NCBI RefSeq assembly: GCF_037975245.1
Contig: NC_092576.1
Coordinates: 31,350,611 to 31,414,610, forward strand
Origin: Apostichopus japonicus
Lineage: Eukaryota > Echinodermata > Holothuroidea > Aspidochirotida > Stichopodidae
Length of the DNA stretch: 64,000 nt
Reading direction: 5' to 3'
Numbering within the stretch: position 1 is the stretch's first letter; each line of letters opens with the position of its first letter. Below are positions 1 to 12,861 of this stretch, one piece after another. The notes under the pieces are model-generated. The model searched no databases. It worked only from the letters and a program-made list of their open reading frames with translations, and was not told where the DNA came from. The translations under genes were made by a program, and so were the position numbers.

Positions 1-538
1 ATGAGATTGACTGGCCAGATCTGACTGAAACTTTCTTTCTATTGTGAAACCTTGCGATGGATCCATTGTGGGAGAGGGAACTGGGTTTAATGCCTCCCCT
101 AATCCCCTTATTAATCCGATTCTGTGAACATTTTACAATAACGACGAGGCTGATATTAGGGTGTGTTTGAATTAACAACTTGCCATACATTTTTTGTAGG
201 CATATGTTGCAAACGATATCCATAAATCATATTTTATTTTGGAGAAGTGATCTTATAATTTAGTGAACTTTTAAGAATGTATATATATAGCAACACCAAT
301 GTGAGTCTTTGTGAGCGAAATCATCACATCAGCCATACAGAAAATAACTCCCTTCTATTATTTATGACAATTTTATAGAGTGGACATCATTTTACAAAAA
401 CATTTCATTTTATGAAGTCTAATTTTAAAGTATTCCTGTATATAGCATGCCTCTGGAGTATTCATTAAAACAGTGTCACACAGCAGAGACCTTAATTGTA
501 TACAAAAACAACCGATACTCATGGCTCGTAAGTAACTA
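1..538. other. Unassigned AT-rich sequence
   Basis: No exon, RNA gene or repeat could be recognised. Open frames here are short and show no family motif. Confidence 0.4.
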
Positions 539-690
539 CAGTACTGTGATCGCTTAACTATGGTACAAAAATTTTCAACGATCGTAGAATTTCGAATAAT
601 ATCGCGTAATATCGCACAATTTCGCACAAGTTCGTACACGAACTTTTCAACGAAATTTCGCACAATTCTAACGCATGTAAAATCGTACAT
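539..690 (+). mobile_element. Solitary end of a TA-flanked TIR element
   Basis: A TA dinucleotide at 537-538 is followed by CAGTACTGTGATCGCTTAAC. This closely matches the terminal repeat of the 18688-23689 element, which begins CAGTACTGATTTCGCTTAAC. Behind it come repeated AATTTCGCAC / TTCAACGA words, the same kind of subterminal array seen in the larger element. No matching opposite end was found downstream, so this looks like a truncated or rearranged relative. Confidence 0.5.
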
Positions 691-1061
691 TTGACCACAG
701 GAATGTGTGCTTAATGAAGCAGAGAATTAACTCTGAACGGGCGAGGTGAAAGATTAGAATTTTCGGAGCCGTTCCAATAAAGATGTCGAAAAAGAATCAA
801 TGAAAAAAAAAAGCATAGGCGCTCACTGCTCGAGGGCCAGTGATTTTCCGCGTTTGCGGAATATCGCGGTAAAATGCGGAATTCATGAAATCTTGAAATG
901 CGAAAAACACGGAATTTGTTTTTCCCACCGATGCTTCTTTTAAAATGTATTTTCATGTGTGAATCAATTCACTTCAAAAACGGGCACGGAAGTAATTTAC
1001 CGGTAAAAAGAAAAATCGAAGTTAAAAACAGTCAATTCATCCAGTCAGCATGCAAACATTT

Positions 1062-3203
1062 ACACTACCGCTCCCGTATAAGGATCGTATAAAAGCGTTT
1101 TTAAACAAGTACAACAGAGCATTAACTCGTTGAAAATTGAACCTTGGTTTAGTCATGATATTGTCCAAGCTAAGAAAGTTAGGAGACAGCACGAGCGTCA
1201 GTGGCGCAAAACAGGTTTATCTGTTCATAGAGAACTTTTTAAGGAACATTGTAAAGTTGTGCGGAACAAAATTTATATTGCAAGGAGAAATTATTACGCC
1301 ACTATTATTGCGGATACATCATCTCCTAAAGATCTTTTCAAGACTGTTGATTTTCTTTCAAATAAACAGAAGTGTGCCATTCTGCCGAACTATTCCTGCC
1401 ATACAGAGTTATCTGAGAGATTCTCCCTTTATTTTTCCAAGAAGATCTCGGAACTTTGTACTATGTTAAATCGTCAAGGCCTTCATCTTTCTGCAAATTG
1501 TTTGACTGAGTCATTGCCTGCATCTTCGTTCGACAGTTTCTCTGAAGCTACTGAAGATGAAATACTTAAAATTATCAAAAACTCTCCATCAAAATCGTGT
1601 ATGCTTGATCCGCTGCCAACATGGTTAGCTAAAGGTTGTTCAGCAGAACTCATTCTTCTCATCACGAATATTGTCAATACTTCTATGTCAACAGGAACCG
1701 TACCTGATTCCTTTAAGGTTGCTCATGTGACTCCTGTACTTAAAAAGACCAGCTTAGATAGAAACTGTTTAAAAAATTATCGCCCTATTTCGAACTTGAG
1801 TTTCGTTTCAAAGGTTTTGGAAAAGACAGTTTTATCTCGCTTAATGGATTATCTTACACAGGAGAATCTTCTCGAACCATACCAGTCAGCTTATAAGTCT
1901 GGTCACAGTACGGAAACTGCCCTCAATGCAGTTCATAATTTTATTACATCCAAGCTTGATGAAGACTGCTTTGTCCTTTTAGTTCTTTTAGACTTATCAT
2001 CAGCTTTTGATACAGTTAATCATTCCATTTTGTTGGAAAGACTGCAGTCAAAGTATCGATTAGGTGGTACTGTTCTATCCTGGTTCAATTCTTATATTAC
2101 TGAGCGTTATCAACAGGTGAAAATTGAAGATGTTCTCTGGTCTCCTCGTCCATTAGTTACTGGTGTTCCACAGGGCTCTGTACTTGGACCTGTTCTTATT
2201 TCTTTATATCTTGCGGAGTTGAGTGATATTATTCGGCACCATGGTGTTCATTTCCATCATTATGCGGATGATACTCAATTACTTCTTGCTTTCGATAAGG
2301 ATGATGTGCCAAATGCTTTTCATAAAATGGAAACCTGTATAAGTGCTGTAAACACTTGGCTTACAACTAATCAGTTGAAACTAAACTGTGATAAAACAGA
2401 GTTTATTGTTTTTCGATCACGTTTCTCTGAAGTTACACCTAATTTTCCACCACTTACTGTTGGTAAAGACTATTAATATCTCCTCAACTGTTAGAAACCT
2501 TGGTGCATATTTTGACCAGACCATGTCACTTGAAAATCACGTTACTAATCTCTGTCGTTCTGCAAATTGGCAACTTAGGAAAATCAGTTTGATGAGGAAT
2601 TACCTCGATAATAAGACTTGTGAGATACTGGTCCATGCGTTTGTGACATCAAAGCTTGATTTTCTTAATTCACTTTTATTTGGCCTTCCTGATTCGACCA
2701 TCAAGAAACTCCAAAAGATCCAAAACACCGCTGCCCGTATTGTGAAAAGGAAAGGAAGAAAGTTCCGCACCACCCCACTTCTGAAGGAACTTCATTGGCT
2801 ACCTATCAGCTACAGAATCCAGTATAAAATACTTCTTCTCACCTTCTGTGCTCATCATCTTGAACGGCCTGTGTACCTGTCACAACTTCTCTTGCCATAT
2901 ACTCCAACTCGCACACTTCGTTCCTCCAACAAACTGTTTTTAACTGTTCCAAAACCACGATTGAAGTACTATGGTTACAGAAGCTTCCAATACTCTGGGT
3001 CTTATCTCTGGAACAAGTTACCAGATCACATTCGAACATGCTATAAACTTTCTACTTTCAAAAGTCTACTTAAGACCCATTTTTTCACTTGTTCTTTTGT
3101 AAATTAACTTACTTTCTTTGTAAAGCGCTTTGAGCAGTAACTTTTGTTTACTGATTTGGCGCTATATAAGTCTCATTTATTATTATTATTATTATAAAAC
3201 ATT
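1062..3203 (+). mobile_element. 5'-truncated CR1/L2-like non-LTR retrotransposon
   Basis: The copy holds the linker after the endonuclease, a full reverse transcriptase and a typical 3' tail. The tail has GTAAAGCGCTTTGAGC and GGCGCTATATAAG, followed by (TTA)n. No endonuclease domain is visible upstream, so the copy is 5'-truncated, as usual for LINEs. The 9-bp word CAAACATTT at 1053-1061 recurs at 3204-3212 just after the tail and is a candidate target-site duplication. CR1, L2 and Rex1-type clades share these features, so the exact clade is not assigned. Confidence 0.85.
1082..3107 (+). pseudogene. Reverse transcriptase of CR1/L2-like element, frameshifted
   Basis: RNA-templated DNA synthesis domain of a LINE. 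The linker PWFSHDIVQAKK...RRNYY precedes RT motifs KNYRPISNL (about 1772), LLDLSSAFDTVNH (about 1987), GVPQGSVLGP (about 2161) and YADDTQLL (about 2260). The catalytic aspartates are present. The frame stops at 2476 just after TVGKD, and the protein continues in another frame as INISSTVRNLGAYFD to the C-terminal domain (KIQNTAARIVKR, LHWLPISYRIQYKIL, stop at 3107). One indel near 2465 therefore disables it. A second shift near 1130 separates the upstream linker (YKDRIKAFLNKYNRAL) from KIEPWF. Otherwise well preserved, so a fairly recent insertion. Confidence 0.85.
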
Positions 3204-3212
3204 CAAACATTT

Positions 3213-6200
3213 GACAGTTTAATTTCGCCAATAGCCTAGCCCTTTGTTGGATTTGTATTTCAAGCACAAAAAATCGTGTTTCAAATGGATTTTGAAGCAC
3301 AACGATTATTAAAATGCTTACCGTAAAATGCAGATGATGTTCAAACAACACATTTCGTATATATTCCAATAAAGATCTGTGACATAGGATAAACGGAAGT
3401 GCGTACGAACAACGATGTTGGTAAAACTGGCAATTTTAGACAATTTTTATTCTCACTCAGTAAGCCTTACTGACAAAAATTAGAAACTACATGTACATTA
3501 AAGTTTTAGATGTTGAAAATACCATCTTTTATATTTAGGGAGGATACAAAAGATTTAGAACACCCAAACAATCCCCCTTCCCGACCAGCTCAGAAAAAAA
3601 AGAAAGAAAAAAAAAACGTCTTGAAATGTACCATAGGCTCACAGTGCATTGACACAAAAGTTATTTAATAACAGCTAGCTCTACACAGATTGTTTACATG
3701 TGTGTCGCCAGACAGTACAGTACTGCGCCAGACGTCATTTGCATATTACACCAAAAGGCGGAATTCCTTTGCCTTGTATCAGATGTAGCTGGCTAGCAAC
3801 AGGTGCACAAAATAAAATACCCTGGACGGACGGCCGACATGCAATGTTTATGGGAGTGATTGACAGTTGCTTTGTTACAGAAAGACGCAGCCTTTTGTTT
3901 AGTTGAAACATTGCATTTTTTTTAGTCTAAACCATAAGGAGTTATGGGCGCGAGGCCTGGTTGATCAGTTCCTTAGAATTCAGTTATGGATGCATTAAAA
4001 AAAATTTACAACAGACCTCAGCCTGTATGTATCCCAATCATAGATAATTTGTATAATATTTTTTATTTTCGGTCTCGTTGGTGTAAAATATGGTAAATAT
4101 GACGTCATTTGTATGATGCATAAGTAGCTTCTACGGACTACGGACTTGACACCCCTTCCCCCACTGCCCCCCCCACCCTCCCGCAACAACCTCTACTGCA
4201 GAAAGCAGTTCTCGAGTTAATACGGAAGGGCTGTCCGTTGTGTTGATCACAATAACCGACTGAAAAAGGTCACTCATGACTCATGCACAAATACCCCGTT
4301 CCCACGAACACGGTCTTGCTTCAAGCAAGCATAGGTGGAGCTAAAACCGTAACCGCAGATAAGCCCTGCAATTTGAACCCGCGTTTCAACGAGTTAACTC
4401 CGGGCATAGCGGCACGCTTGGAAAACCTTGGAAATCGTCCGAACCAGGTTATTGCAATAGAGAATACGAGCGATCGACAGATATATGCAGTGAGATTTTC
4501 GCGGGTGCATATATCATCCAAGCAGCACACACACGCTATTTTCTACCGGGGCTTTCCCGATACGGCCAACGTTTATCACCTTTGAAAAAGTCAATGCACT
4601 GGGCAGGGAAATCATTGTTCGTACCTGAAAAGCAATATTTTGAGTGGTACATACTTTTCGCGGGGGTTACGTAAAAACAATCTTTCATAGTTTCCAAAAA
4701 TCAAACAAAAAATCAAATGGAAAACCTAAATGTAATCATATCAATTATATCTAGCAGATATGCCGACTTTGTGTGCGTACAATGTTCCAACAACTCTGGA
4801 AAAAAAATTGTTCGCACACTAAGTCTTTACCGAAAAGAAATATTTGACCCCTAACACAAAATGGTTGAGCTGGGCTCGTTGTGCGCACCTGTTTTATACT
4901 GTACAATTGGACTAGACATAGATGTTAAAACTTTTCTTGGCAAGTTGCCAACAAGAAATTCCACTGCAGTGTATTTTGCTAGTATTGCATGGTGTGTAGG
5001 CTTTTCTCTCCCATACATAAAGATGTCTCAGTACACTGGAGCGTTTTCGACATACTATTTTCGTCGCAACAAATGCCAAGCAATGCGAATACTTCATCTT
5101 CCGACCACATACTCTACTCTGTCTACTTCTGCAAAAATATCGATAATAATAATGGCCTTTCCGGTTATCTGAACGTCTTCAAGAAAGCAACTCAAACTTT
5201 ATACTGTATGCATGCGGATACACACGGGCAGCTATACACTGTGTACTACTCAGCAATGCCTTACGTAATTCCTTCATTCTCGCTGCATCGGTCCATTGTA
5301 CACATGCACAACCAATATGGAAATAGACACAGTTTATGTCGATACAGAAATTAGCAAGCGGCGGAAACCACAACTGGTAAAATCCATCTTATCTTTTACA
5401 CCCCAAGGCAATAGTTTATTTACATTGGTCAACGTTTACCCGGGCTTAGCTGTCCTAACCCCACCTCTCATGAGGGGCTTGATCAAGCTTGGGCTTGGAA
5501 TTCCACTATCCTTATTCCCATCTTCAGACCGATATTTTCTCATACGTTACCGATATTTACCGATAACTACCAGTCGCCTCAACAGGGGGACCATTACCTC
5601 CCTTCACCCGTCCCCAAAATTAAAAAGACCTTGCGACTAAAACTACCTACTACGCCGATAATATTGTGAACAGCGCTAGCCCTGTACACAGCACAGCACG
5701 TGTCTTCCTTGCATGGATCTTGCTATGACTAGCTTATATATATTACTGACGTCCAGAATGTTTGTTTTCCCAGAATGCCTACGGAGGTTGGCCTACCTGG
5801 GGGAAAATGAGGAACGCACGTACTTACTGTCCAATCACTGCAGCAGGATGAGCTAACAGGTGTTTATAGGGACCCTGGGAGTCTTTGGGCTATTGATTAC
5901 CAAAATAGTTAAAAACTTCTTGTTCACGAAATGAGACCACGTACGACGTTATTAAATTACGGCACTGTAAAACGGAATGACACAGGGAACGGGCCCCTAC
6001 CCACACCAGAATTGTTGTGCCACCCCCCTTCTCCCCCCCCCAAATGACGAACATATTCGGAGACAGGCTGAATGTTTCTCTACTAAGACAATACCGTAAC
6101 TCATTCGATAACGAGATTACGCAGAATGACATACAGGGTAGGCTATATGATCAGAAAGCCTACTTCGAAAGTTACGCCGTATACACCTCGCAAGAAAACT

Positions 6201-7470
6201 ACGATAACCTTAAATGAAAAAAAAACAATATTTTGCACTTGAAGATCTGGCTTCCCCCAAAATGCAATGATACGGTTAGACCCAGTAGTACTTCTTAATA
6301 CATTGAGTTTTCAATTTCTAGTCAAAAATATTTTCTGAAGAAAAACCGTACGATATTTTTCACAAATATTGATGCTTAGATAAGTGCTTCCTCACAATCA
6401 ACGTGCCGCCCGAAATTCGCTCCGCTTAGTACGCTTACGAAAACTTCTATATAACAAGTGGAAAACCCGAGATTTTACACACCCATTGACATTGGTCACG
6501 GAACATAAGTAGGTCATCGACATTCGAACTTGGCAACTTGCCCAAGTTCATTGCACCGTGGGAACGACTCAATACATTGAACAAGATGTAACATTTTCCC
6601 CGCCATCTAGACGTCGAGTGTAACATGCAAATTATTAATGGTACTATGCTGTGCGGTTAAAACTTATTGTGACACATACAAATTTTTGTTTTTCCTCGGG
6701 TGGTAGGGAAAAGGGGTGATTTGGTGAACTCAATCTCTTTGTATAGTACTTGGATACTTAAAATGACCATGTACATGCAGTTTCTATTTCTCTTTAGTAA
6801 GCTCTACTTAGCATTGTTATGATGTTATCCTTTGTGGATCTTTATTGGAATATATACGAAATGTACTTTTTGACGCCAGTATTTAACGGTAAGCATTTGT
6901 TAAATTTTTGACAGCTTCAAAATCCATTTTCAAAAAAGTCTGTTTTCATGAAGGTTTTATAAAATCGACATACAGCTAGGGTAGGAAAATATTAACTTAA
7001 CCACATTAACAAAAGTTGTTCTATTATCCAAATAAAATACATGTTTCTCGTACTGAGATCTGAAAAAAAAACGGGCCGCCATTTTTCTTCTTTTCAAGCG
7101 CTAATATTAGTTTGGAATATGTGGCAACCCTTACAAAATAATTTTTAAGGATAGTTGAGATTTCTTGTAATCCGAATAGAAACTCGGGAATCAGGTAAAA
7201 GGAGGCCCATTGCGCGGACGAGAAACATGTTTTGTTTTTAACCGGCCCTTCTTCAAACTCAAAGTTGTTGGGTGGAATTTTTTTTTCTTTTCAGTTGTTG
7301 GGTGGAATTTTTTCTTTTTTCATTCAGTTGGAGCCAACGGTAAATTATATAAAAAATTGACACAAGAAACGCTTAGTAACACTTTATTTTTTCTTCAAGG
7401 TTTTCAAAATTTTCGGCGACTTTAATCCTATTCATTAAGCACAATAGCATTTCCTGCGTAGAAACTCGTA
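3213..7470. other. Unassigned region with dispersed repeats
   Basis: No exon recognised. About 3270-3480 and about 6790-6930 look like diverged inverted copies of one another: both carry a CGTATATATTCCAATAAAGATC-type segment and a run near TAAAATGCTTACCGTAAA, on opposite strands. A GC-richer island at 4280-4590 has an open frame of about 100 codons without recognisable motifs. A direct duplication of GTTGTTGGGTGGAATTTTTT lies at about 7264-7320. Confidence 0.4.
6352..6690 (-). repeat. Dispersed repeat, inverted partner of 22205-22541
   Basis: Reverse-complementing this stretch gives clear similarity to 22205-22541, including about 40 consecutive matching bases around ATTGATGCTTAGATAAGTGC. 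No coding motif was found in either copy. It is probably a transposon of unknown type, with one copy now lying inside the 18688-23689 element. Confidence 0.7.
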
Positions 7471-10400
7471 CAGTGGTGTTCCGTCGAGGTTGATACGACC
7501 GTCCGGACGCGACGTTTTCAGACGTTTCCAGACCCTTTAGGACACTTTAGGACGTTTTCTGACACCTCCGGACGGTCGGACGCTTTTGTACATTTTACTC
7601 CAACAATATTCACTTTTAATCCGGATGGAACATGCGGTTTACTGCCTACTTTTTCACACCAGACTAAATCGATCTTCTCAGTTTGTTACAATAGAAGTTA
7701 CAATGGTGATATGTCCGATTCTGTCCGATAATCCGGACGGTTTTAGCCCGACTCAAAGTAACAAAACAGTAAGGATTACAGAGGCAAGAACCCTTTCATT
7801 TCAGAAAAGCGTCATGTGTCCGATAATCCGGACGCTTAAAGCTAAACTATGTTTCTATTCAAAAGCGATTTTAGAGGCAGTTCTATTATCAGCCCGCAAA
7901 ACGTCTGAAACCGTCCGATAATCCGGACGGAATAAACTTTCAGTACAGGGTAGTATTTCTGATACAAACAAAGTCAAAGGTGATACAAGTTTGAACACAA
8001 AATAACTGCGAAGAAATATATTGAAGTAACGTCATGTTTTGACAAAAGCATGCAATGTACAACAACTATTTACTAACCTTTTGAAACAAAAATTCAAGCA
8101 GAAGGAGTGGGGAACAGTCACAAGAAATAAGAGAAATAACGACATATTGATGATAATGCCCATCGGTGTTGGGCGACAATCAACCATTCCCACTATATCT
8201 TATCCTGGTTCTGAGTTGCTTCCGTTCAACAAAAATATCGTTTTACCTAGGCTTAAAACATTTTCAAAACAACGGTACACATGAAGTAATCCAATAAATC
8301 CCAGACTGAATAACGAATATAAATACACTACAGCATCGTTACTGTATTGTTTACCTCCTCCTGCCGACACAACCGAAAATGTTTAATGTTTAATATTTAA
8401 CACGTATTGAACCTTTTTTTAAATAATTTCAATGATGTAACATGTCACCCCCGTAGCTCCTTCAAAGTTGCTAAGCTTTTTATTGATAACGCCGAACGTA
8501 CCCCATTACCAGACACACAAGGCGCCACGAAATGTAACACTGTTGGAAACATCTGAAAGTACTAGTAATATGCAAATATTACAAACTTTTTACCCCTACG
8601 GTGTATTTTTTCTCACTGTTCAATCGTCCGGCTATTTTCCTTTTATTTTCTTCAATGGCTATCGAAGTCTGTTTTTTGACGATGAGGAAATGTTATTCGC
8701 AAAATTTGAACATGTTGAGAAACAAACAACAGGGCGTAAAATCTCGCGCACATACTTTTACTTCCAGGAATCCAGGGTAAAGCACATTGCAGCAAAGGTT
8801 GAGCTCACACGCGCTAAGCAAGGTACCTAGGAGACTGCTTGGGCCACCCCTCCTCTCTTGCGACACGGGTTAATATAGTGTTGCACGTTTTCTTGGCAAT
8901 TTGCCAGGGTTTTAACAACAACTTGTTAGGTCAGAATAGAATGCAAATTAACAGGTGTCAGGCTTGTGAGCAGAAACTGGGACATGACCTAGATTTCCAA
9001 GGTAGTCAATACTTTGTGCGCGCACCTGCAACCCCTTCAAGTTCAAAAGTTCACAATGAAAAGTTTTTAACTATCAACAAGTCACCCCGTGTTTGGAACT
9101 TCAGACAATAAGAATGTAACATAGGGGCTACGTAAATACGGGATTATAAACTACATACATAAGAATAGTACAGATTTATTCATATCGTTAATCGGCTGTT
9201 GTTAACTCCAGAAATACGTTCAATACGTTTCAATACGTACAATATCAATCTTTCGTACAAAAAATCTTAAAAATGAAAAAAAGTGGCGAAATATAACTAT
9301 AAATGACATCGTGGAACCCCCCGCATTAATAAACGAATCCATTTCATTACAGCATCAACTCTCAAGTACCGCAAGCAGTGTGTACCAGTACCCTACGCTA
9401 TAATAATATACAGTCCCGTGCGAAGATGGATTTAAACTGGATATACTCCCTGCGGTTTTGGCTCAAAATTTATTAAATCGTTATAATTATTATAACAAAG
9501 TGAGGTGAAATGCATAAGGGTAAGATTTTGTACATGGGAACCTTCACAATCCTCGTTTGAAGGAAAAATAAATAACGTAAATTTCAGAATAACTTTGAAG
9601 TCCCGTAACATGCTGAGCCCAAGTAACGTTCGATATTTGGTGTAGCCTAGGTCACGTAGTGCACGTAGGCCTATATTGACCCGCAGATATAGTGGCTGAC
9701 GGTAAATCGGTAATAATAGAGTTTAATGTGCTAATTTAATGGTTCACATATGATGTTTTATTGTCGGACACGTCTTATTTCTTTTCATTTTCCATCTTTC
9801 TTTATTCCTCCCTCTCCATGTTTGTGCTGTCTGTTGTTTTTTTTTTTTTTTTATCTCTGCTCCAAAATTTCCCGCGAGTCACTGAAATTTCCCGGGAACG
9901 AGGTTCCCGTGTTACCTCTTTTTTCCTGGCCTGAGTATTTTTCCTAGTAACCTTTAAAATCTCAATTTAGGCACAGAGCTTCGTCCGTCTCTCGTGTCAA
10001 AATGGACGAGACGGTACTGTACCACCTCGCGGGGGAATCGAACTTTGAACTTAGCACGCTTTTAATAATATTTGTTAACAAAAAGTGCTGTATGTATTTA
10101 CCGATATTAAATTGTCGTATGACACTAAAAAAATTTCCTTGGTAGCTGTAAGTCTCAAAATAGTAAATGATAGTGAGTAAATATTTCTGCACAGAGTTTT
10201 TTCAGTGAACTTGTAATCCTTACAGGCTATTGTTATCACGCTTAGGAATGGTCGCGGCCGTGTGACCGCAAATGCTCTAGATAAACACTCCACTCTTTTG
10301 TTACTATTGGGCTAGTAAACTTTACATCGGACGTTTTCGGACGCTTTTGGCTTTGAATACTGGGTATGACGGTTTTTTTTCTAACCGGACGCTTGGACGG

Positions 10401-10503
10401 AACCAGACACTTTCAGACACTTTCAGACGTTTTCAGACGTTTTCGGACGATTTCGGACGTTTTGAAATCGGACGATTAGGTCAACCTCGACGGAACACCA
10501 CTG
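7471..10503. mobile_element. 3.0-kb TA-flanked TIR element with GGACG subterminal repeats
   Basis: The left end starts CAGTGGTGTTCCGTCGAGGT and the right end is its inverted complement, exact for 23 bp. Both ends are flanked by TA (7469-7470 and 10504-10505), pointing to a TA-targeting (Tc1/mariner-type) element. Flanking 8-mers do not match, which argues against hAT. Words such as GGACGTTTT and CAGACGTTTT crowd both ends (about 7493-7585 and 10329-10480). They run in the same orientation at both ends, unlike the TIRs. Open frames inside (for example 8468-8830) show no transposase motif, so the copy is non-autonomous. A T-run lies at about 9837-9852. Confidence 0.75.
7723..7929. repeat. Three identical 17-bp motifs at exact 95-bp spacing
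   Basis: GTCCGATAATCCGGACG occurs at 7723-7739, 7818-7834 and 7913-7929. The spacing is exactly 95 bp each time while the sequence between copies is not obviously similar. The motif lies just inside the left end of the TIR element and shares the GGACG core with its terminal arrays. A protein-binding role is inference. Confidence 0.75.
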
Positions 10504-10652
10504 TACAAATATGTGTATCGCTCTATTTACCCATGATAATGACTGTTTTATTGGCAATGGAATAATTAAGTGATAATATGGAATTTGTATACAAAATGTC
10601 TTTACAATGACCTGTTTTACCATAACATCATTGTCTTAACGTTCTTCTTAAG

Positions 10653-10769
10653 GTTGATGACATCCAGGTGATTCTAAATAAAACTTCAGGTATCGTGTCT
10701 CTCAGTGGAAGAAACATATTACAACATACGTCCACTCTCCAGCTCCTTGAGGTTGCTCGTAACCATGAC
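10653..10769 (+). CDS. Exon D0 of module gene
   Basis: Acceptor TTCTTCTTAAG and donor GTAAGTG border a 117-nt exon, phase 0 at both ends. It encodes VDDIQVILNKTSG, then NILQHTSTLQLLEVARNHD. It aligns with exons D1-D4 through the initial VD, the (L/R)QxxxT(I/L)xxL core and the final (N/A)xxHD/E. Exons A-C of this unit were not found upstream; the TIR element at 7471-10503 sits directly before this exon and may have widened that intron. Confidence 0.75.
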
Positions 10770-12861
10770 GTAAGTGATTTTTACTAATGTAAACCAACTT
10801 GGCAGTAGACAAACCATAATATTGACAGCATGAATGAGGTATAATTAGAAGATATTTCAAGAGACAACAAAATGTATGTGTTTGTTGGCGTGCGGAAGGG
10901 GCGGAAATGGCAGCCCCCACCACCCATTGCCAGCTGGGGCAAATGGTTTAGATGCAATACTTTTGGGTTCCTTGCGTTAGCAAAAGGAACATATGTAGTC
11001 AGGTTGGCGTGAGTGTGTATGTGAGTGTCTGTGTGTGCGTCTGGGACAGTTGCTTGATCCGCCATAGTGAGAAGGTTTGCCTTATTGTTTTTGGTGCCTG
11101 TGAAGGTCACCAAAGGTCAGTTAGAGGCCAAAAGCAAAATAATGAAAACAGCAATAACTTCTGTTGACAGGGTCCGACATGGTCGATATTTGGGAGTAGT
11201 TGTGAATGGGGTAAGGGATTGTTTCCAAACACAACTGTAATATGATCGAAGGTCAACAAAGATCAATTAGTGGTCGAAAGCTAGTATTTTTGTAATAACT
11301 TGAGAACAAAATTTCCGTCCAGGTTTGGAGTTACGCTATTGTAATCCAATAGTCGACTCGCATCTAGGTGGTCAAGAGGTCAAGTTTTTTTTAAATAAGT
11401 ACAGTTGGGATGGTCGCACAGACTTGCCATGATGCTTTTTGGAATCAGCGTGTCAAACTACACTGTGAGGTCAAAAGGTCAAATCTTGAAAAATATGCTC
11501 ATTTTAGGAGATACGGGGCAAAATAAGTTTGTCAGTATTTTGATATATGATAGAGCTCTTTGTGCTATATAGAGGAAACCAACTCCCGCTTCAATCGGAC
11601 CCCTCAACCATATACAGGGGTTGGCTGCGACGTCCACATGGCAACCTAATCCCCTTATGAAATAACCATTCACCCCAGGCATGAACATTATCTTTATTCT
11701 GCCCCAATCTCAAACGGTAACATTCTTTGAATATATTTGTTTCGGACTGATTCTATATTCTTCATAGTGTTTGGAAGATGTGAAAGACTTACAATTACGT
11801 TTCTTTTTGCAATAAATCAGCCATTAACCCTGTAAAAACACCATCTCCAAGTTGATCTTAGTAAGGATTGTTACATTGCATGTTTGGTATAGATTGTTTC
11901 AAGCAAACTATATATATTGGAAGATTGTCTAAGTTGCATAAGTTGCATAATTAACATTATGTACCCTCGGTCATCATTAATATCAATACAGTAGGATTGT
12001 AACTATCAGCTGTGTGATACAAAATAAATAAATACATAATTTAAGCAAAACAAGGGAAGCTGATATAATAATTGAGAAAATATAATTCCACACAATGCAT
12101 CGTAACGCATTCTTTAATGAATTATATTAGCTAATGATTCATTTGGGTGAAGTCACTGATATTAGAGCACATATCCAGAATTTCTGGTTAAACAAAATCT
12201 TATAAAATAGTATTTCAAATTGAAGTACAAACTTGTGTTTATTATTAGGCGGTACTGATTCGGAATGGTAGGGAGAGAATAAATGATCAATGTGTATTCT
12301 TTACTACGAAATATACAGCCTTTGATTTTTCACAAGTGTATCCATCTTACTAGCAGTACTATGTATGATTGACATGTTTACGCTATTCATATTTGCAAAC
12401 TGCTGACGGCTTTGTTGTAAAACAACTTTAAATTTTCAGGAGAGTATCGACAAATTTGTCAAAAATATTCAGCTTTGTAAGGAACTTGAGATAAACACAG
12501 GTATCTGGTAGATCGACCCACAGTTGAGGGTAGCTTTGTCATTTAGGTTGGTAGGACTTAAAATGCAACTTCCAAATAAATGGGTAAAAAATTGAAAAAT
12601 ACAAAACAACTCTTCCCATATTTACCAACCAAATGAAAGCTAATTTAATTCATTTTACCAGCAGTTGAATTTCATTGCATGAGAAGACGAGCTTGAAATA
12701 TTTTATTTTTGAACAGAATGAAAATGAAGAAAAAAATCAGACCGTGAAGCTTCTGTATAATATTTATTGGAAAATCTAACTTTAAATTCTAAACGTCATG
12801 TGACTGTCATCTCGTATATAAATACTCACTTTTGAAGCATCCTTTCTTGTCTATCTCACAG
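10770..12861. other. Intron D0-A1 with AGGTCA-rich dispersed repeat
   Basis: About 10860-11500 carries a GTGTGTATGTGAGTGTCTG stretch and several AGGTCA half-sites. One pair is AGGTCA-AA-AGGTCA at 11468-11481. The same style of repeat recurs at 18240-18687, 38440-39150 and 63370-63990. The remainder, 11500-12861, is AT-rich with nothing recognisable. Confidence 0.55.

Noticed and set aside
4283-4585. 100-codon ORF in a GC-rich island
   Set aside because: No family signature; open frames on both strands suggest composition rather than coding.
7493-7930. Short regularly spaced repeats that could resemble a CRISPR array
   Set aside because: The context is eukaryotic, the repeats lie inside a TIR element, no cas genes are present and the other repeat spacings are irregular.
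7471-10503. hAT classification based on the CAGTGG terminus
   Set aside because: Flanking 8-mers (AACTCGTA and TACAAATA) do not match; only TA is shared at both ends.
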